A DNA stretch of 64,000 nt from Rhodospirillaceae bacterium (GTDB lineage Bacteria; Pseudomonadota; Alphaproteobacteria; Reyranellales; Reyranellaceae). Position numbers and translations under genes: made by a program. The notes beneath the pieces are model-generated. The model saw only the letters and a program-made list of their open reading frames with translations. It searched no databases and was not told the origin of the DNA. This document shows, piece by piece, positions 36,161 to 46,143 of this stretch (the stretch's first letter is position 1; every line of letters starts with the position of its first letter). The stretch lies in the NCBI GenBank assembly GCA_009772935.1, contig WOUR01000028.1, forward strand, positions 1 through 64,000, given 5' to 3'.

Positions 36161-37381
36161 CTACCGCACCGCCTGCAGCCGGCGCACCGACTCCTGGGTC
36201 GGATGGCCGTCGGCCGGCAGGGCCTGCTGCTGCTGGAACAGGCGCAGCGCCGAGCGGGTCTTGGGACCGAGGAGCCCGTCGGCTTCGTCCTTGTAGAGGC
36301 CGAGGCGGGCCAGGCGCATCTGCATGTCGATGACGGTGTTGCGCGAGATCGGCGCATCGTCGGCGGGGGCCTGCTGCTGCACCGGCGGGCCGCCGGCGAT
36401 CTGACGGGCGAGGATGCCGACCGAGAGGGCGTAGAGCGTCGAGCGGTTCCAGTTCATCACCGCCTTGAAGTTCGGGTAGACGATGAAGGCAGGTCCGCGG
36501 AAGCCGGCTGGCAACAAGATCGAGGCGGCGTCGTCGACCGGGGGCAGCGCGCCGCCGTTCATCTTCTTCACACCCATCGCGGCCCACGCCTTCACCGGCT
36601 TCTCGACCGTCGTGTCGGCTTGGTCCAGGGGGAAGCCCGCAGGCAGCATCACCTCTTCGCTCGACGGCAAGCCGGGCTTGAAGCCGACGCCGCGCAGGTA
36701 GTTGGACGCCGAGGCGAAAGCATCGGGCAGGCTGTTCCAGATGTCGATCCGGCCATTGCCGTCGCGATCGACCGCCCACCTTGTGAACGTGGAGGGCATG
36801 AACTGCATGTTGCCCATCGCACCGGCCCACGAGCCGCGCATCTGGTCGCTGGTCATGTGGTTGCTGTTGAGGATGCGCAGCGCCTGGACGGTCTCGTTGC
36901 TGAAGAACTCCTTGCGCTTGGTCATGCAGGCGAGCGTCGCGACCGAGCGCACGACGCGGAAGTCGCCCATGTAGGTGCCATAGTTCGTCTCGATGCCCCA
37001 GAAGGCCATGAGGTATTGAGGCGGGATGCCGTACTCGGCCTGCAGCTGGTCGAGCAGGGCGCGATGCTGCGCCAGTTTCTGCTGACCCTTTTGGATCCTG
37101 TCGAGCGAGACCGTGCCGCCGACATACTTGGCATAGGTCAGTGAGAATTCAGGCTGGCGGTTGTCGAGATCGACGACCTTCTGGTCGGGCGTCAGCCCCT
37201 GGAAGGCGCGGTCGATGACAGATGCCGGTACGCCCTGCTTCAGCGCGTCGGCCTTGATGCCGGCCAGGCAGTCGCGGAAGCCGCCATCCTGAGCCTGCGC
37301 GGGCGCAGCCCCGAGGAAGGCGGGGCCGCAGAGTAGCGCCGTCGTTGCGGCGAGAATTCGTGCATTGGGCATGAAGGTCAT
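36161..37381 (-). CDS. lytic murein transglycosylase (MltB family) with peptidoglycan-binding domain
   Basis: A 406-residue exported enzyme. It has a signal peptide up to about APAQAQ (residue 31). The SLT_2 domain carries the catalytic Glu in FWGIETNYGTYMGDF, then SWAGAMGNMQFMPSTF and DRDGNGRIDIWNSLPDAFASASNYL. A C-terminal PG_binding_1 domain of about 60 residues has MQMRLARLGLYKDEADGLLGPKTRSAL. It cleaves the MurNAc-GlcNAc bond in the periplasm. Starts at 37381 and 37372 are equally possible. The pmbA gene upstream ends 13 bp before it. Confidence 0.93.
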   Translation of the reverse strand: MTFMPNARILAATTALLCGPAFLGAAPAQAQDGGFRDCLAGIKADALKQGVPASVIDRAFQGLTPDQKVVDLDNRQPEFSLTYAKYVGGTVSLDRIQKGQQKLAQHRALLDQLQAEYGIPPQYLMAFWGIETNYGTYMGDFRVVRSVATLACMTKRKEFFSNETVQALRILNSNHMTSDQMRGSWAGAMGNMQFMPSTFTRWAVDRDGNGRIDIWNSLPDAFASASNYLRGVGFKPGLPSSEEVMLPAGFPLDQADTTVEKPVKAWAAMGVKKMNGGALPPVDDAASILLPAGFRGPAFIVYPNFKAVMNWNRSTLYALSVGILARQIAGGPPVQQQAPADDAPISRNTVIDMQMRLARLGLYKDEADGLLGPKTRSALRLFQQQQALPADGHPTQESVRRLQAVR

Positions 37382-37394
37382 GCCCGCCAGTTTA

Positions 37395-38930
37395 TCACGA
37401 GCCGGCGACGGTCAGCCCTTCAATTCTGACGGTTGGGGCGTTGGTCGAGCTCTTGAACTCGAGGTCGTTCGCCGCCGTCATGTTGAGGAACATGTCCTTC
37501 AGGTTGCCGGCGACGGTGATGCCGCTCACCGGCCAGGCAAGCTCGCCGTTCTCGATCCAGAAGCCCGACGCGCCGCGGCTGTAGTCGCCGGTCACGCCGT
37601 TGACGCCGAAGCCGATCATGTCTGTGATGTAGAGGCCGCTCTTGATGTCGCCGATCAGTTCCTTCACCGAGAGCTTGCCCTTTTCGAGATAGAAGTTCGA
37701 GGTTGTGGGCGAGGGCGGGCCGGAGACGCCGCGCGAGGCATGGCCGGTCGGCGCCAGATTGAGCTGACGTGCGGCCGCGAGGTCGAGTAGCCAGGTGGTC
37801 AGCACGCCGTCGTCGATGACCGCGCGGCGCGAGGTCGCGAGTCCCTCGGCATCGAACGGCCGGCTCCCGAGGCCGCGCTTGCGCAGCGGATTGTCGAGGA
37901 TGCGGATGCCCTCGGCGAACACGCGCTCGCCCATCCTGTCCTTGAGGAACGAGGTGCCGCGGGCTACGGCGCGGCCGTTGATCGCGCCGGCGAGATGGCC
38001 GATCAGGCCGCCCGAGACGCGACGGTCGTAGATCACCGGCACGCGCGCGCTCTGCGCCTTGCGCGGGTTGAGGCGGCGCACCACGAACTTGCCGGCGTTG
38101 CGGCCGACCTTGGCGGCCGACATCAGGTCTTCCAGATGGACCGCGCTGGTCCACTCGTAGTCGCGCTCCATGCCGGTGCCTTCGCCGCCCAACACCGAGC
38201 AGGACAGCGAGAAGCCGCTGCGGCGATAGCCGCCGGAGAAGCCGTTGCTGGCCGCGAGCATTACGGAGGTGCGGCCCCAGCCGGCCTCGGCGCCCTCGGA
38301 GTTGGTGACGCCCTTCACGGCGCGCGCGGCATCCTCGGCCTCGGAGGCCATGGCCAGCAGCTTGCGGGCCGTCGGGCGCGTCCTGTCGTCGAGGTCGAGG
38401 TCGGGCCACGTGCGGGCCAGCAATTCCTCAGGCGCGAGGCCGCAGGTCGGATCCTCTGGAACGGCGCGCGCCATGTCGACGGCGCGGCTCGCCAGTTCCC
38501 GCAGCGAGGCGGGCGCGAAGTCGGTCGAGGAGACGAAGGCCTGGCGCCTGCCCACGAAGACGCGCAGGCCGAGGTCGCGGCCCTCGCTGCTCTCGAGCTT
38601 CTCGCGCTTGCCCAGCCGCTGCGCGACCGAGATCGACTCGCCGTTGACGTAGAGTGCGTCGGCCGCATCGGCGCCGAATCCCTTCGCCCACTTGAGCAGG
38701 TCGGACAGGAGATTGGCGTCGGGAACGCCGGCCGGCCGCGCGTTGCGCGCGATCTTGGCCACGGCCTTGGCGACAGGCTTGCGCGCCATCTTGGGCGGCG
38801 GGCGCTTGGCAACCTTCGGGGCCGCCTTTGCGACCTTCTTTGGGGCTGCCTTCTTCACCAACTTCCGGGTGGCGGGCTTCGCCGGCTGCTTCGGGGAGGA
38901 TTTGGGGGCGGTCTTTTTCGCTTTGGCCAT
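37395..38930 (-). CDS. pmbA: TldD/PmbA family protein with Lys/Ala/Pro-rich N-terminal tail
   Basis: A 511-residue protein. From about residue 70 it is a normal PmbA: LLKWAKGFGADAADALYV, GLRVFVGRRQAFVSS, SARVPVIYDRRVSGGLIGHLAGAI and GFWIENGELAWPVSGITVAGN. PmbA partners TldD in proteolysis of modified peptides and toxin-antitoxin proteins; it lacks the TldD HExxxH. Residues 1-66 are an unusual low-complexity basic tail (repeats of KKAAPKKVAK and similar). No strong ribosome site is seen at 38930, and a GTG near residue 69 is an alternative start that would remove the tail. No tldD is present in the window. Confidence 0.88.
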   Translation of the reverse strand: MAKAKKTAPKSSPKQPAKPATRKLVKKAAPKKVAKAAPKVAKRPPPKMARKPVAKAVAKIARNARPAGVPDANLLSDLLKWAKGFGADAADALYVNGESISVAQRLGKREKLESSEGRDLGLRVFVGRRQAFVSSTDFAPASLRELASRAVDMARAVPEDPTCGLAPEELLARTWPDLDLDDRTRPTARKLLAMASEAEDAARAVKGVTNSEGAEAGWGRTSVMLAASNGFSGGYRRSGFSLSCSVLGGEGTGMERDYEWTSAVHLEDLMSAAKVGRNAGKFVVRRLNPRKAQSARVPVIYDRRVSGGLIGHLAGAINGRAVARGTSFLKDRMGERVFAEGIRILDNPLRKRGLGSRPFDAEGLATSRRAVIDDGVLTTWLLDLAAARQLNLAPTGHASRGVSGPPSPTTSNFYLEKGKLSVKELIGDIKSGLYITDMIGFGVNGVTGDYSRGASGFWIENGELAWPVSGITVAGNLKDMFLNMTAANDLEFKSSTNAPTVRIEGLTVAGS

Positions 38931-38946
38931 GAGGCCGTTCTACGCG

Positions 38947-39216
38947 CTATCGGCCCGTGTCGTCGAGATAGTAGGAGAAGAACAACACGCCCGTCGCGGC
39001 AACGCCCAGTGACCAGTATGTGGCGCGCACCACGTCGGCGATCATCGCCTGCTCGGGCCACAGGCGGGCGACTGCATCGGCCACGAACTGGTAGCCGAGG
39101 ATGCCGATCATCGCGCCCAGCGTGAGGGAAATGGCGGCGTTCCAGACGTGACGGGCGCCGCGCATGAGGGGGCCTTCGGCCCGGCGGCGTGTCACAACAG
39201 GATCGGGAAGCGACAC
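38947..39216 (-). CDS. small membrane protein, 89 aa, unknown function
   Basis: An 89-residue protein with two predicted membrane segments, AAISLTLGAMIGILGYQFVADA and YWSLGVAATGVLFFSYYL, separated by a short acidic loop. The N-terminus is basic (TRRRAEG). I recognise no family. It is 16 bp upstream of pmbA on the same strand and is probably co-transcribed with it. Confidence 0.65.
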   Translation of the reverse strand: MSLPDPVVTRRRAEGPLMRGARHVWNAAISLTLGAMIGILGYQFVADAVARLWPEQAMIADVVRATYWSLGVAATGVLFFSYYLDDTGR

Positions 39217-39325
39217 TTCTTCAGTCCATGGCCAGTTCGGGGCGCGCGGAAGGTCTCCCGCGCGCTCCGATGCTATCGTCTGCCGGGCGACGGCGGAACC
39301 ATCATTTAAGCCGGCAGCGACCTTC

Positions 39326-40162
39326 TCAATCGCGCCTGCCGAACGCTTCCGGATCGTAGTACTTGTAAAAATGGGGGAACCGGCTGGGTAGATCCGGAGG
39401 CACTGTGCGGCGTCCGTCAGCGATCTGATTTGCCAATCGAAAGACAGCAGGGCGGGTCAATAGCGGATCGAGATCACGAAAGAGCGCATACTGTTTGGGC
39501 TTCCAGACGTGTTCGTAGTCCTTGCCGCAAACATTCTCCAGCAAACCATGGAAGCTCAGCAGACCTTCGCTCATGGCGTGGAGACCCGCCAGGAATCTCG
39601 CGTCCTTAAGGTATTCGGATATTTGAGCCTCCGAGCGGGCCAGCCAGTAATCGACATATGCTGCTTGATCTGCCGTTCGGGCGAATACGAACGACGTCAG
39701 GCATAAGGGATGCTCTGTTGCAAAAGGCGCCATTGTGGCCAGCATTCTTTCCCGCAGTTCGAGATTCCTGGGGTCTCCTATTCGAGTCTCCGGAAAGAGA
39801 TCGGGGAAATTTGCTTTCAATCGGTCAGCCGAAATGGAGAGACTGCGCGGGTCAATCTCCGGCAAATCCTGGCGGTAGGATGCCAATCTGACATAGTCGA
39901 CCGCTTGCATCTTGGTGGAGATCGGCGAGTTGGTTCTGCGGCGCTCAAAAAAGCAGTGCGCCGCATAGCCCAGGCAAATCATGCCTGTCGATACATAGCT
40001 GGCCACACTCGCAACAAAAGCATCGTCTCGCGTCGCATCCTCGAAGACCGAATGATCCAGGCCGCATACGGCATGGATGTAATCGACGAAGTCGAGCAAA
40101 GGGCGATCGGGAAGTGCCGCCTCGCGTTTCAGGGATTGCGCGGTATGGCTGCTTTCAAACAT
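39326..40162 (-). CDS. hypothetical protein, 278 aa, compositionally atypical
   Basis: A soluble, probably helical 278-residue protein with no signal peptide. Distinctive pieces are LLDFVDYIHAVCGLDHSVF, VSTGMICLGYAAHCFFERR, YVDYWLARSEAQISEYL and the C-terminal RFPHFYKYYDPEAFGRRD. I recognise no domain. The codon third positions are clearly less G/C-rich than in the flanking genes, so it looks acquired. It starts 10 bp past a strong hairpin behind leuA. Confidence 0.7.
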   Translation of the reverse strand: MFESSHTAQSLKREAALPDRPLLDFVDYIHAVCGLDHSVFEDATRDDAFVASVASYVSTGMICLGYAAHCFFERRRTNSPISTKMQAVDYVRLASYRQDLPEIDPRSLSISADRLKANFPDLFPETRIGDPRNLELRERMLATMAPFATEHPLCLTSFVFARTADQAAYVDYWLARSEAQISEYLKDARFLAGLHAMSEGLLSFHGLLENVCGKDYEHVWKPKQYALFRDLDPLLTRPAVFRLANQIADGRRTVPPDLPSRFPHFYKYYDPEAFGRRD

Positions 40163-40171
40163 AGCCGGTCA

Positions 40172-40208
40172 AGTGCCCCACGAATGCCGTCGTTCACCGT
40201 GGGGCACT
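40172..40208 (-). terminator. hairpin behind leuA
   Basis: AGTGCCCCACG (40172-40182) and CGTGGGGCACT (40198-40208) are perfectly complementary over 11 bp with a 15-base loop, 7 bp past the leuA stop. The minus strand afterwards reads TGACCGGCTATGTTTG, without a clean U-run, so termination efficiency is uncertain. Confidence 0.5.
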
Positions 40209-40214
40209 GTATCG

Positions 40215-42065
<1,851 letters not shown>

Positions 42066-42067
<2 letters not shown>

Positions 42068-42101
42068 AGCCAATAAGTCGTAGCGTCGTCAGTCGCAGCA
42101 T
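42066..42101 (-). CDS. leuL: leucine-rich leader peptide of leuA
   Basis: An 11-codon frame encodes MLRLTTLRLIG: four leucines (CTG, CTG, CTA, CTT) and one isoleucine. It stops with TGA 147 bp upstream of leuA on the same strand. The composition and place fit a translational attenuator peptide that senses charged tRNA-Leu. There is no strong ribosome site before its ATG. Confidence 0.6.
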
Positions 42102-42154
42102 GTTGGCCGCGACAATCGTCGATTTGATCGCGCCCGTCAACCCGGCTTGTTTTC

Positions 42155-42187
42155 TCCTCCCCTTCGCGGAGTCCGCGAAGGGGAGGA
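42155..42187. repeat. 16-bp perfect inverted repeat between small exported protein gene and leuA leader
   Basis: The arms at 42155-42170 and 42172-42187 (TCCTCCCCTTCGCGGA and its complement) are separated by one base. It lies 5 bp past the stop of the His-rich protein gene and 54 bp upstream of the leader peptide. No U-run follows on the minus strand. It may terminate the upstream transcript or be a dispersed palindrome. Confidence 0.6.
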
Positions 42188-42192
42188 ATAAT

Positions 42193-42495
42193 CTAACGCA
42201 GGGGAACGTCGATCCCGATGCTGAGATTTCCGCCGCGCGGATAAGCAGGACCATAGACCGGCGCGTACGCCACCGGCGGGGCATAGACGGGCGCCGGGTA
42301 AACGGCCACGGGACGGGGGGCGTAGTAGATCGGGCGTGCCGGCACGTAGACCACCTCGCGATCATAGTGGTGGTGATGGTGCTTGTGGTGCCCCCGGCCC
42401 TTCTTCCAGTCGCCGGCCATGGCGGCCGAGGCGGTGAGCATGACGGCGCCCGCCATCGCGAGCGAACCAGCCAGACGCAGAACCTCGATGCTCAT
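42193..42495 (-). CDS. small exported His/Pro/Tyr-rich protein
   Basis: A 100-residue protein with a signal peptide (LAMAGAVMLTASAAMA, cleavage near residue 27). The mature part opens with a histidine cluster, GHHKHHHHHYD, and goes on with repeated proline-tyrosine-alanine units such as ARPIYYAPRPVAVYPAPVYA. GGGNLSIGIDVPLR-like ends are common in small exported alphaproteobacterial proteins. GGAGACC lies before ATG 42495. The His cluster may bind metal; the role is unknown. A much longer open frame in this phase is only antisense to the CoA-transferase and Bug genes. Confidence 0.78.
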   Translation of the reverse strand: MSIEVLRLAGSLAMAGAVMLTASAAMAGDWKKGRGHHKHHHHHYDREVVYVPARPIYYAPRPVAVYPAPVYAPPVAYAPVYGPAYPRGGNLSIGIDVPLR

Positions 42496-42618
42496 TTTGC
42501 GGTCTCCTTTGCTGCAGGATGAAACGCCCTGCGCAGGGAGGATGTTGCCTGTGAATTCGCCCTGGGATGGTGACCAACTTGTGGTAAGCGGGAAGGCAAG
42601 AATCGGAGGAATCATCAG

Positions 42619-43815
42619 ATGGCAGGTCCGTTGGACGGCGTTCGCATTCTCGACTGCACGACCGTCGTGCTGGGTCCGTGGGCGGCGCAGCAGTTGGGCG
42701 ATCTCGGGGCGGACGTGATCAAGATCGAGCCGCCGGAAGGCGACACGACGCGCCAGCTCGGGCCCGCCCGGAATCCCGGCATGTCGGCCTTCTATCTCGG
42801 CTGCAATCGCTCCAAGCGCTCCATCGTGCTCGACCTCAAGCAGGAAGCCGGCCGCGCCGCCCTGTTCAAGCTCGCCGAGACGGCCGACGTCATCATGCAC
42901 AACTACCGGCCCGAGCCGGCCAAGCGCCTCGGCGTCGAGTACGAGAAGTTCGAGAAGATCAATCCGCGCATCGTCTATCTCGCGACCTACGGCTACCGCT
43001 CTGCCGGTCCGATGGGCGCCAAGGCTGCCTATGACGACATCATCCAGGCCGGTTCCGGCCTTGCCGCGCTCCAGACCGTTGTGGCCGGCCAGCCGCGCTT
43101 CCTGCCGACGATCGTGGCCGACAAGACGAGTTCCAACGGCGTGGTCTCCGCCCTGCTGGCTGCCCTGTTCGCGCGCGAGCGTACGGGCAAGGGCCAGTCG
43201 GTCGAGGTGCCGATGTACGAGACGCTGGTCTCGTTCGTGATGGTCGAGCATCTCTACGGCGAGACCTTCAAGCCGGCCCTCGACACGGCGGGTTACAAGC
43301 GCGTGCTCAACAAGGAGCGCCGGCCGTATCCATCCAAGGACGGCTACTTCGCGCTGCTGCCCTACACCGACGGCCATTGGCGCGAGTTCTGCACCCTGGT
43401 CGGCCGCGAGGACCTTGCTGCGGACGAGCGCTTTCAGGGCATGGCCAACCGCCTGAAGAACGTCGAGCAGTACTACTCCACGCTCGCCGGCCTCTGCGCC
43501 GAGCGCACCAATGCGGAATGGGTGGAACTGCTCAAGAACTCCAACGTGCCGCATGGGCCGGTAAACACGCTCGACGATCTGTTCGTCGACCCGCAACTCG
43601 AGGCGACCGGCTTCTGGAAGGAAGTCGACCACCCGACCGAGGGCAGGCTGCGCATGACCGACATCCCGCCGCGCTTCAGCAAGACCAGGCCCGAGATCAC
43701 CCGCCTGCAGCCGCGGCTGGGCGAGCACAGTGTCGAGGTCCTGCAGGAGGCCGGCTTTACGCAGGGCGAGATCGAGGCGATGCTGAAGTCGGGCGCGACC
43801 AGGACGGCTCCCTAG
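42619..43815 (+). CDS. CaiB/BaiF CoA-transferase family protein
   Basis: A 398-residue family III CoA-transferase. It opens LDGVRILDCTTVVLGPWAAQQLGDLGADVIKIE. The nucleotide/CoA regions are NRSKRSIVLDLK and EKINPRIVYLATYGY, and the catalytic Asp is probably in AAYDDIIQAGSGLA near residue 137. It moves CoA between carboxylic acids; the substrate is unknown. CGGAGG precedes ATG 42619. Two Bug receptors follow, a common pairing for uptake and activation of an organic acid. Confidence 0.92.
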   Translation: MAGPLDGVRILDCTTVVLGPWAAQQLGDLGADVIKIEPPEGDTTRQLGPARNPGMSAFYLGCNRSKRSIVLDLKQEAGRAALFKLAETADVIMHNYRPEPAKRLGVEYEKFEKINPRIVYLATYGYRSAGPMGAKAAYDDIIQAGSGLAALQTVVAGQPRFLPTIVADKTSSNGVVSALLAALFARERTGKGQSVEVPMYETLVSFVMVEHLYGETFKPALDTAGYKRVLNKERRPYPSKDGYFALLPYTDGHWREFCTLVGREDLAADERFQGMANRLKNVEQYYSTLAGLCAERTNAEWVELLKNSNVPHGPVNTLDDLFVDPQLEATGFWKEVDHPTEGRLRMTDIPPRFSKTRPEITRLQPRLGEHSVEVLQEAGFTQGEIEAMLKSGATRTAP

Positions 43816-43863
43816 ACAGCACGGCCGTCCCGTCAACGAGTCGCCGCCGAACGGGAGGCGACC

Positions 43864-44850
43864 ATGACTTCGCGGGCAACACGGCGTGACCTGCTGCGCT
43901 ACGGGTCTCTGACGGCGCTGGCGACCTTGCCGGCGCCGGCCATCGCGCAAGGATGGCCGACAAGACCCATCAAGATCGTCTGTACCTATCCGGCCGGCGG
44001 ACTGACCGACATTTTCGCCCGCGCTTATGGTCAGTATGTGGCCGAGAAGACAGACCAGACGGTGATCGTCGAGAACAAGGCCGGCGCCGCCGGCGCGATC
44101 GGCGCGGAGATCGTCAAGCAGTCGCCGCCAGACGGGTATACCTTGATGTTCACTAATTCCACGACGATGGTGCAGAACAAGGCGCTGTTCAAGAAGCTGC
44201 CCTACGACCCTGACAGGGACTTCGCCCTCGTTGCCTGGTTCAACACCGGCCATCTGCCGACCATGGTGAACAAGGACATTCCGGTGAGGAATGTGGCCGA
44301 GTTCGCGGCTTGGGCGAAGGGGCGGAAAGTCTCGCTCGCGACCTACGGCATCGGCTCCTTCGCCCATATCGTCACCGAGACGCTGAACCGCCATTACGGA
44401 CTCGATATGGAGGCGGTGCATTATCGCGGCGAGTCGGCGATGTGGCAGGACGTGGCCTCCGGCGCCGTGCAGGGCGCGACTGGCAGCTACGCCTCGGGCG
44501 CGGCCGTGCTGCAGGCGGGAAGCGTGAAGCCGATCGCGGTGCCGACCATGGTGCGCATGAAGAAGCTGCCTGACGTCGCGACTTTTTACGAGCAGGGGTT
44601 GCCAGAGAAGGCGTTCCAGATCCGCGGCTGGGTCGGCTGCGCCGCACCCGCCGGCACGCCGCCCGAGGTGGTGCAGAAGCTCTCGACGCTGATGGTCGAG
44701 GCCGGCAAGACTGAGCGGATCGGGAAGATCAACGACACCTTCGCCATCGACGAGGGCGCTCGCGACGCCGCGTACTTTCGCCGGGTCCTCGACGAGGAGG
44801 GGCCGGTCTCGCTCGAGGTCATCAAGAGCCTGGGGATCGAGCCTCAATAG
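43864..44850 (+). CDS. Bug-family tripartite tricarboxylate transporter substrate-binding protein (1)
   Basis: A 328-residue periplasmic receptor with a Tat-type signal (TRRDLLRYG, then a hydrophobic stretch to PAIAQG). It has the Bug/TctC hallmarks PIKIVCTYPAGGLTDIFAR, VIVENKAGAAGAIGAE and PPDGYTL. Such receptors bind carboxylates through main-chain contacts. No TctA/TctB membrane pair is nearby, as is usual for the many orphan Bug proteins. It starts 48 bp after the CoA-transferase stop. Confidence 0.92.
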   Translation: MTSRATRRDLLRYGSLTALATLPAPAIAQGWPTRPIKIVCTYPAGGLTDIFARAYGQYVAEKTDQTVIVENKAGAAGAIGAEIVKQSPPDGYTLMFTNSTTMVQNKALFKKLPYDPDRDFALVAWFNTGHLPTMVNKDIPVRNVAEFAAWAKGRKVSLATYGIGSFAHIVTETLNRHYGLDMEAVHYRGESAMWQDVASGAVQGATGSYASGAAVLQAGSVKPIAVPTMVRMKKLPDVATFYEQGLPEKAFQIRGWVGCAAPAGTPPEVVQKLSTLMVEAGKTERIGKINDTFAIDEGARDAAYFRRVLDEEGPVSLEVIKSLGIEPQ

Positions 44851-44967
44851 GATGACCGCACTGCGGTGCGGGCTTTACGCAGTGCAAAATCGCGGCCATG
44901 CTTCCGTCAGGCGCGCCCGAGACGGCCCCGACCGTCATAAAAAACATGCGCCGTAGGGAGGCTATCG

Positions 44968-45960
44968 ATGATCGTGCATGCGTCGCGACGTGATGTGCTG
45001 CGTTATGGTTCTGCCGCTGCCGTTGCAGCGGCCCTGCCGGCTCCTGCCATCGGCCAGGGAGCCTGGCCCAGCAAACCCATCCGCATCATCTGCGGTTATC
45101 CGGCGGGCGGTCTCACCGACACCTTCGCACGCGTCTACGGCGAGTACATCTCGCAGAAAACCGGTCAGCCGGTATCGGTCGAGAACAAGACCGGCGCCAG
45201 CGGCGCCATCGCGGCGGAGCAGGTGAAGGGGGCGGCGCCCGACGGCTACACGCTGATGTGGACGATCTCGACGACCATGATCATGAACAAGGTGCTGTTC
45301 AAGAAGCTGCCTTACGATCCCGACAAGGATTTCGTCCTGATCTCCTGGATGGACGCGGGACACCTGCCGCTGATCGTGAACAGCAAGCTGCCGGTGAAGA
45401 ACCTCGCAGAGCTTGCCGACTATGCCCGTGCCAACAAGACCAGCCTCGGCACCTACGGTGCCGGCTCCTACAGCCATGTCGCCGTCGAGGCGCTGAACCG
45501 GCACTACAAGCTCGGCATGGAAGCGGTGCATTATCGCGGGGAGGCGCCGATGTGGCAGGATGTTGCCTCGGGCGCCGTGCAGGGCGGCAGCGGCAGCGTC
45601 GCCGCCGCCACCGGCGTGCTGCAGTCGGGCAACGGCCGGCCCATCGCCGTGCCGACCATGGAGCGCATGAAGAAGCTTCCCGACGTGCCAACGTTCTACG
45701 AGCAGGGCGTGACCGACAAGGCGTTCCAGGTCCAGGGCTGGATTGGCCTGGTCGGTCCTGCGGGCATGCCCAAGGAGATCGTGCAGAAGCTCTCGGATCT
45801 GATGGTCGAGGGCGGCAAGAGCGAGCGCATCCAGAAGATCCTCGCCACCTTCGGCATCGACAACGCCGCCCGCGACCACGTCTTCTTCGAGAAGATCGTG
45901 GCCGAGCAAGGACCGATCTGGATCGACCTCGTGAAAGGTCTGAACATCGAGCCGCAGTAG
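44968..45960 (+). CDS. Bug-family tripartite tricarboxylate transporter substrate-binding protein (2)
   Basis: A 330-residue paralogue of the previous gene, also with a Tat-type signal (SRRDVLRYG). It shares PIRIICGYPAGGLTDTFAR, NKTGASGAIAAEQV, FKKLPYDPDKDF, EAVHYRGE-MWQDVASGAVQG and the C-terminal GLNIEPQ. The tandem copies differ mainly in ligand-side stretches (ISTTMIMNK versus NSTTMVQNK). A GGGAGG ribosome site precedes ATG 44968, and the 117-bp gap may hold its own promoter. Confidence 0.92.
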   Translation: MIVHASRRDVLRYGSAAAVAAALPAPAIGQGAWPSKPIRIICGYPAGGLTDTFARVYGEYISQKTGQPVSVENKTGASGAIAAEQVKGAAPDGYTLMWTISTTMIMNKVLFKKLPYDPDKDFVLISWMDAGHLPLIVNSKLPVKNLAELADYARANKTSLGTYGAGSYSHVAVEALNRHYKLGMEAVHYRGEAPMWQDVASGAVQGGSGSVAAATGVLQSGNGRPIAVPTMERMKKLPDVPTFYEQGVTDKAFQVQGWIGLVGPAGMPKEIVQKLSDLMVEGGKSERIQKILATFGIDNAARDHVFFEKIVAEQGPIWIDLVKGLNIEPQ

Positions 45961-46143
45961 CCGCCCTTCCCGGCGCTAGAGGCACTCGGGCGGGTTGTTC
46001 CCGCCCGAATGATGTCGGCAATCGAATTTGCGCGGAATCTCGCTGCTTTGCGATTGCGTCTCTGCACGCAAAAATTGTACTTGTAGGTCAACTGTAAGTC
46101 GCGCGTCGCGTCAGCGACCGTACGGAAAGGAACCTGTCTCTGA

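Noticed and set aside
42193..44847. An 884-codon open frame on the minus strand
   Set aside because: It is antisense to the CoA-transferase and first Bug gene and has no domain logic. Only its last 101 codons, with their own ribosome site and signal peptide, are kept.
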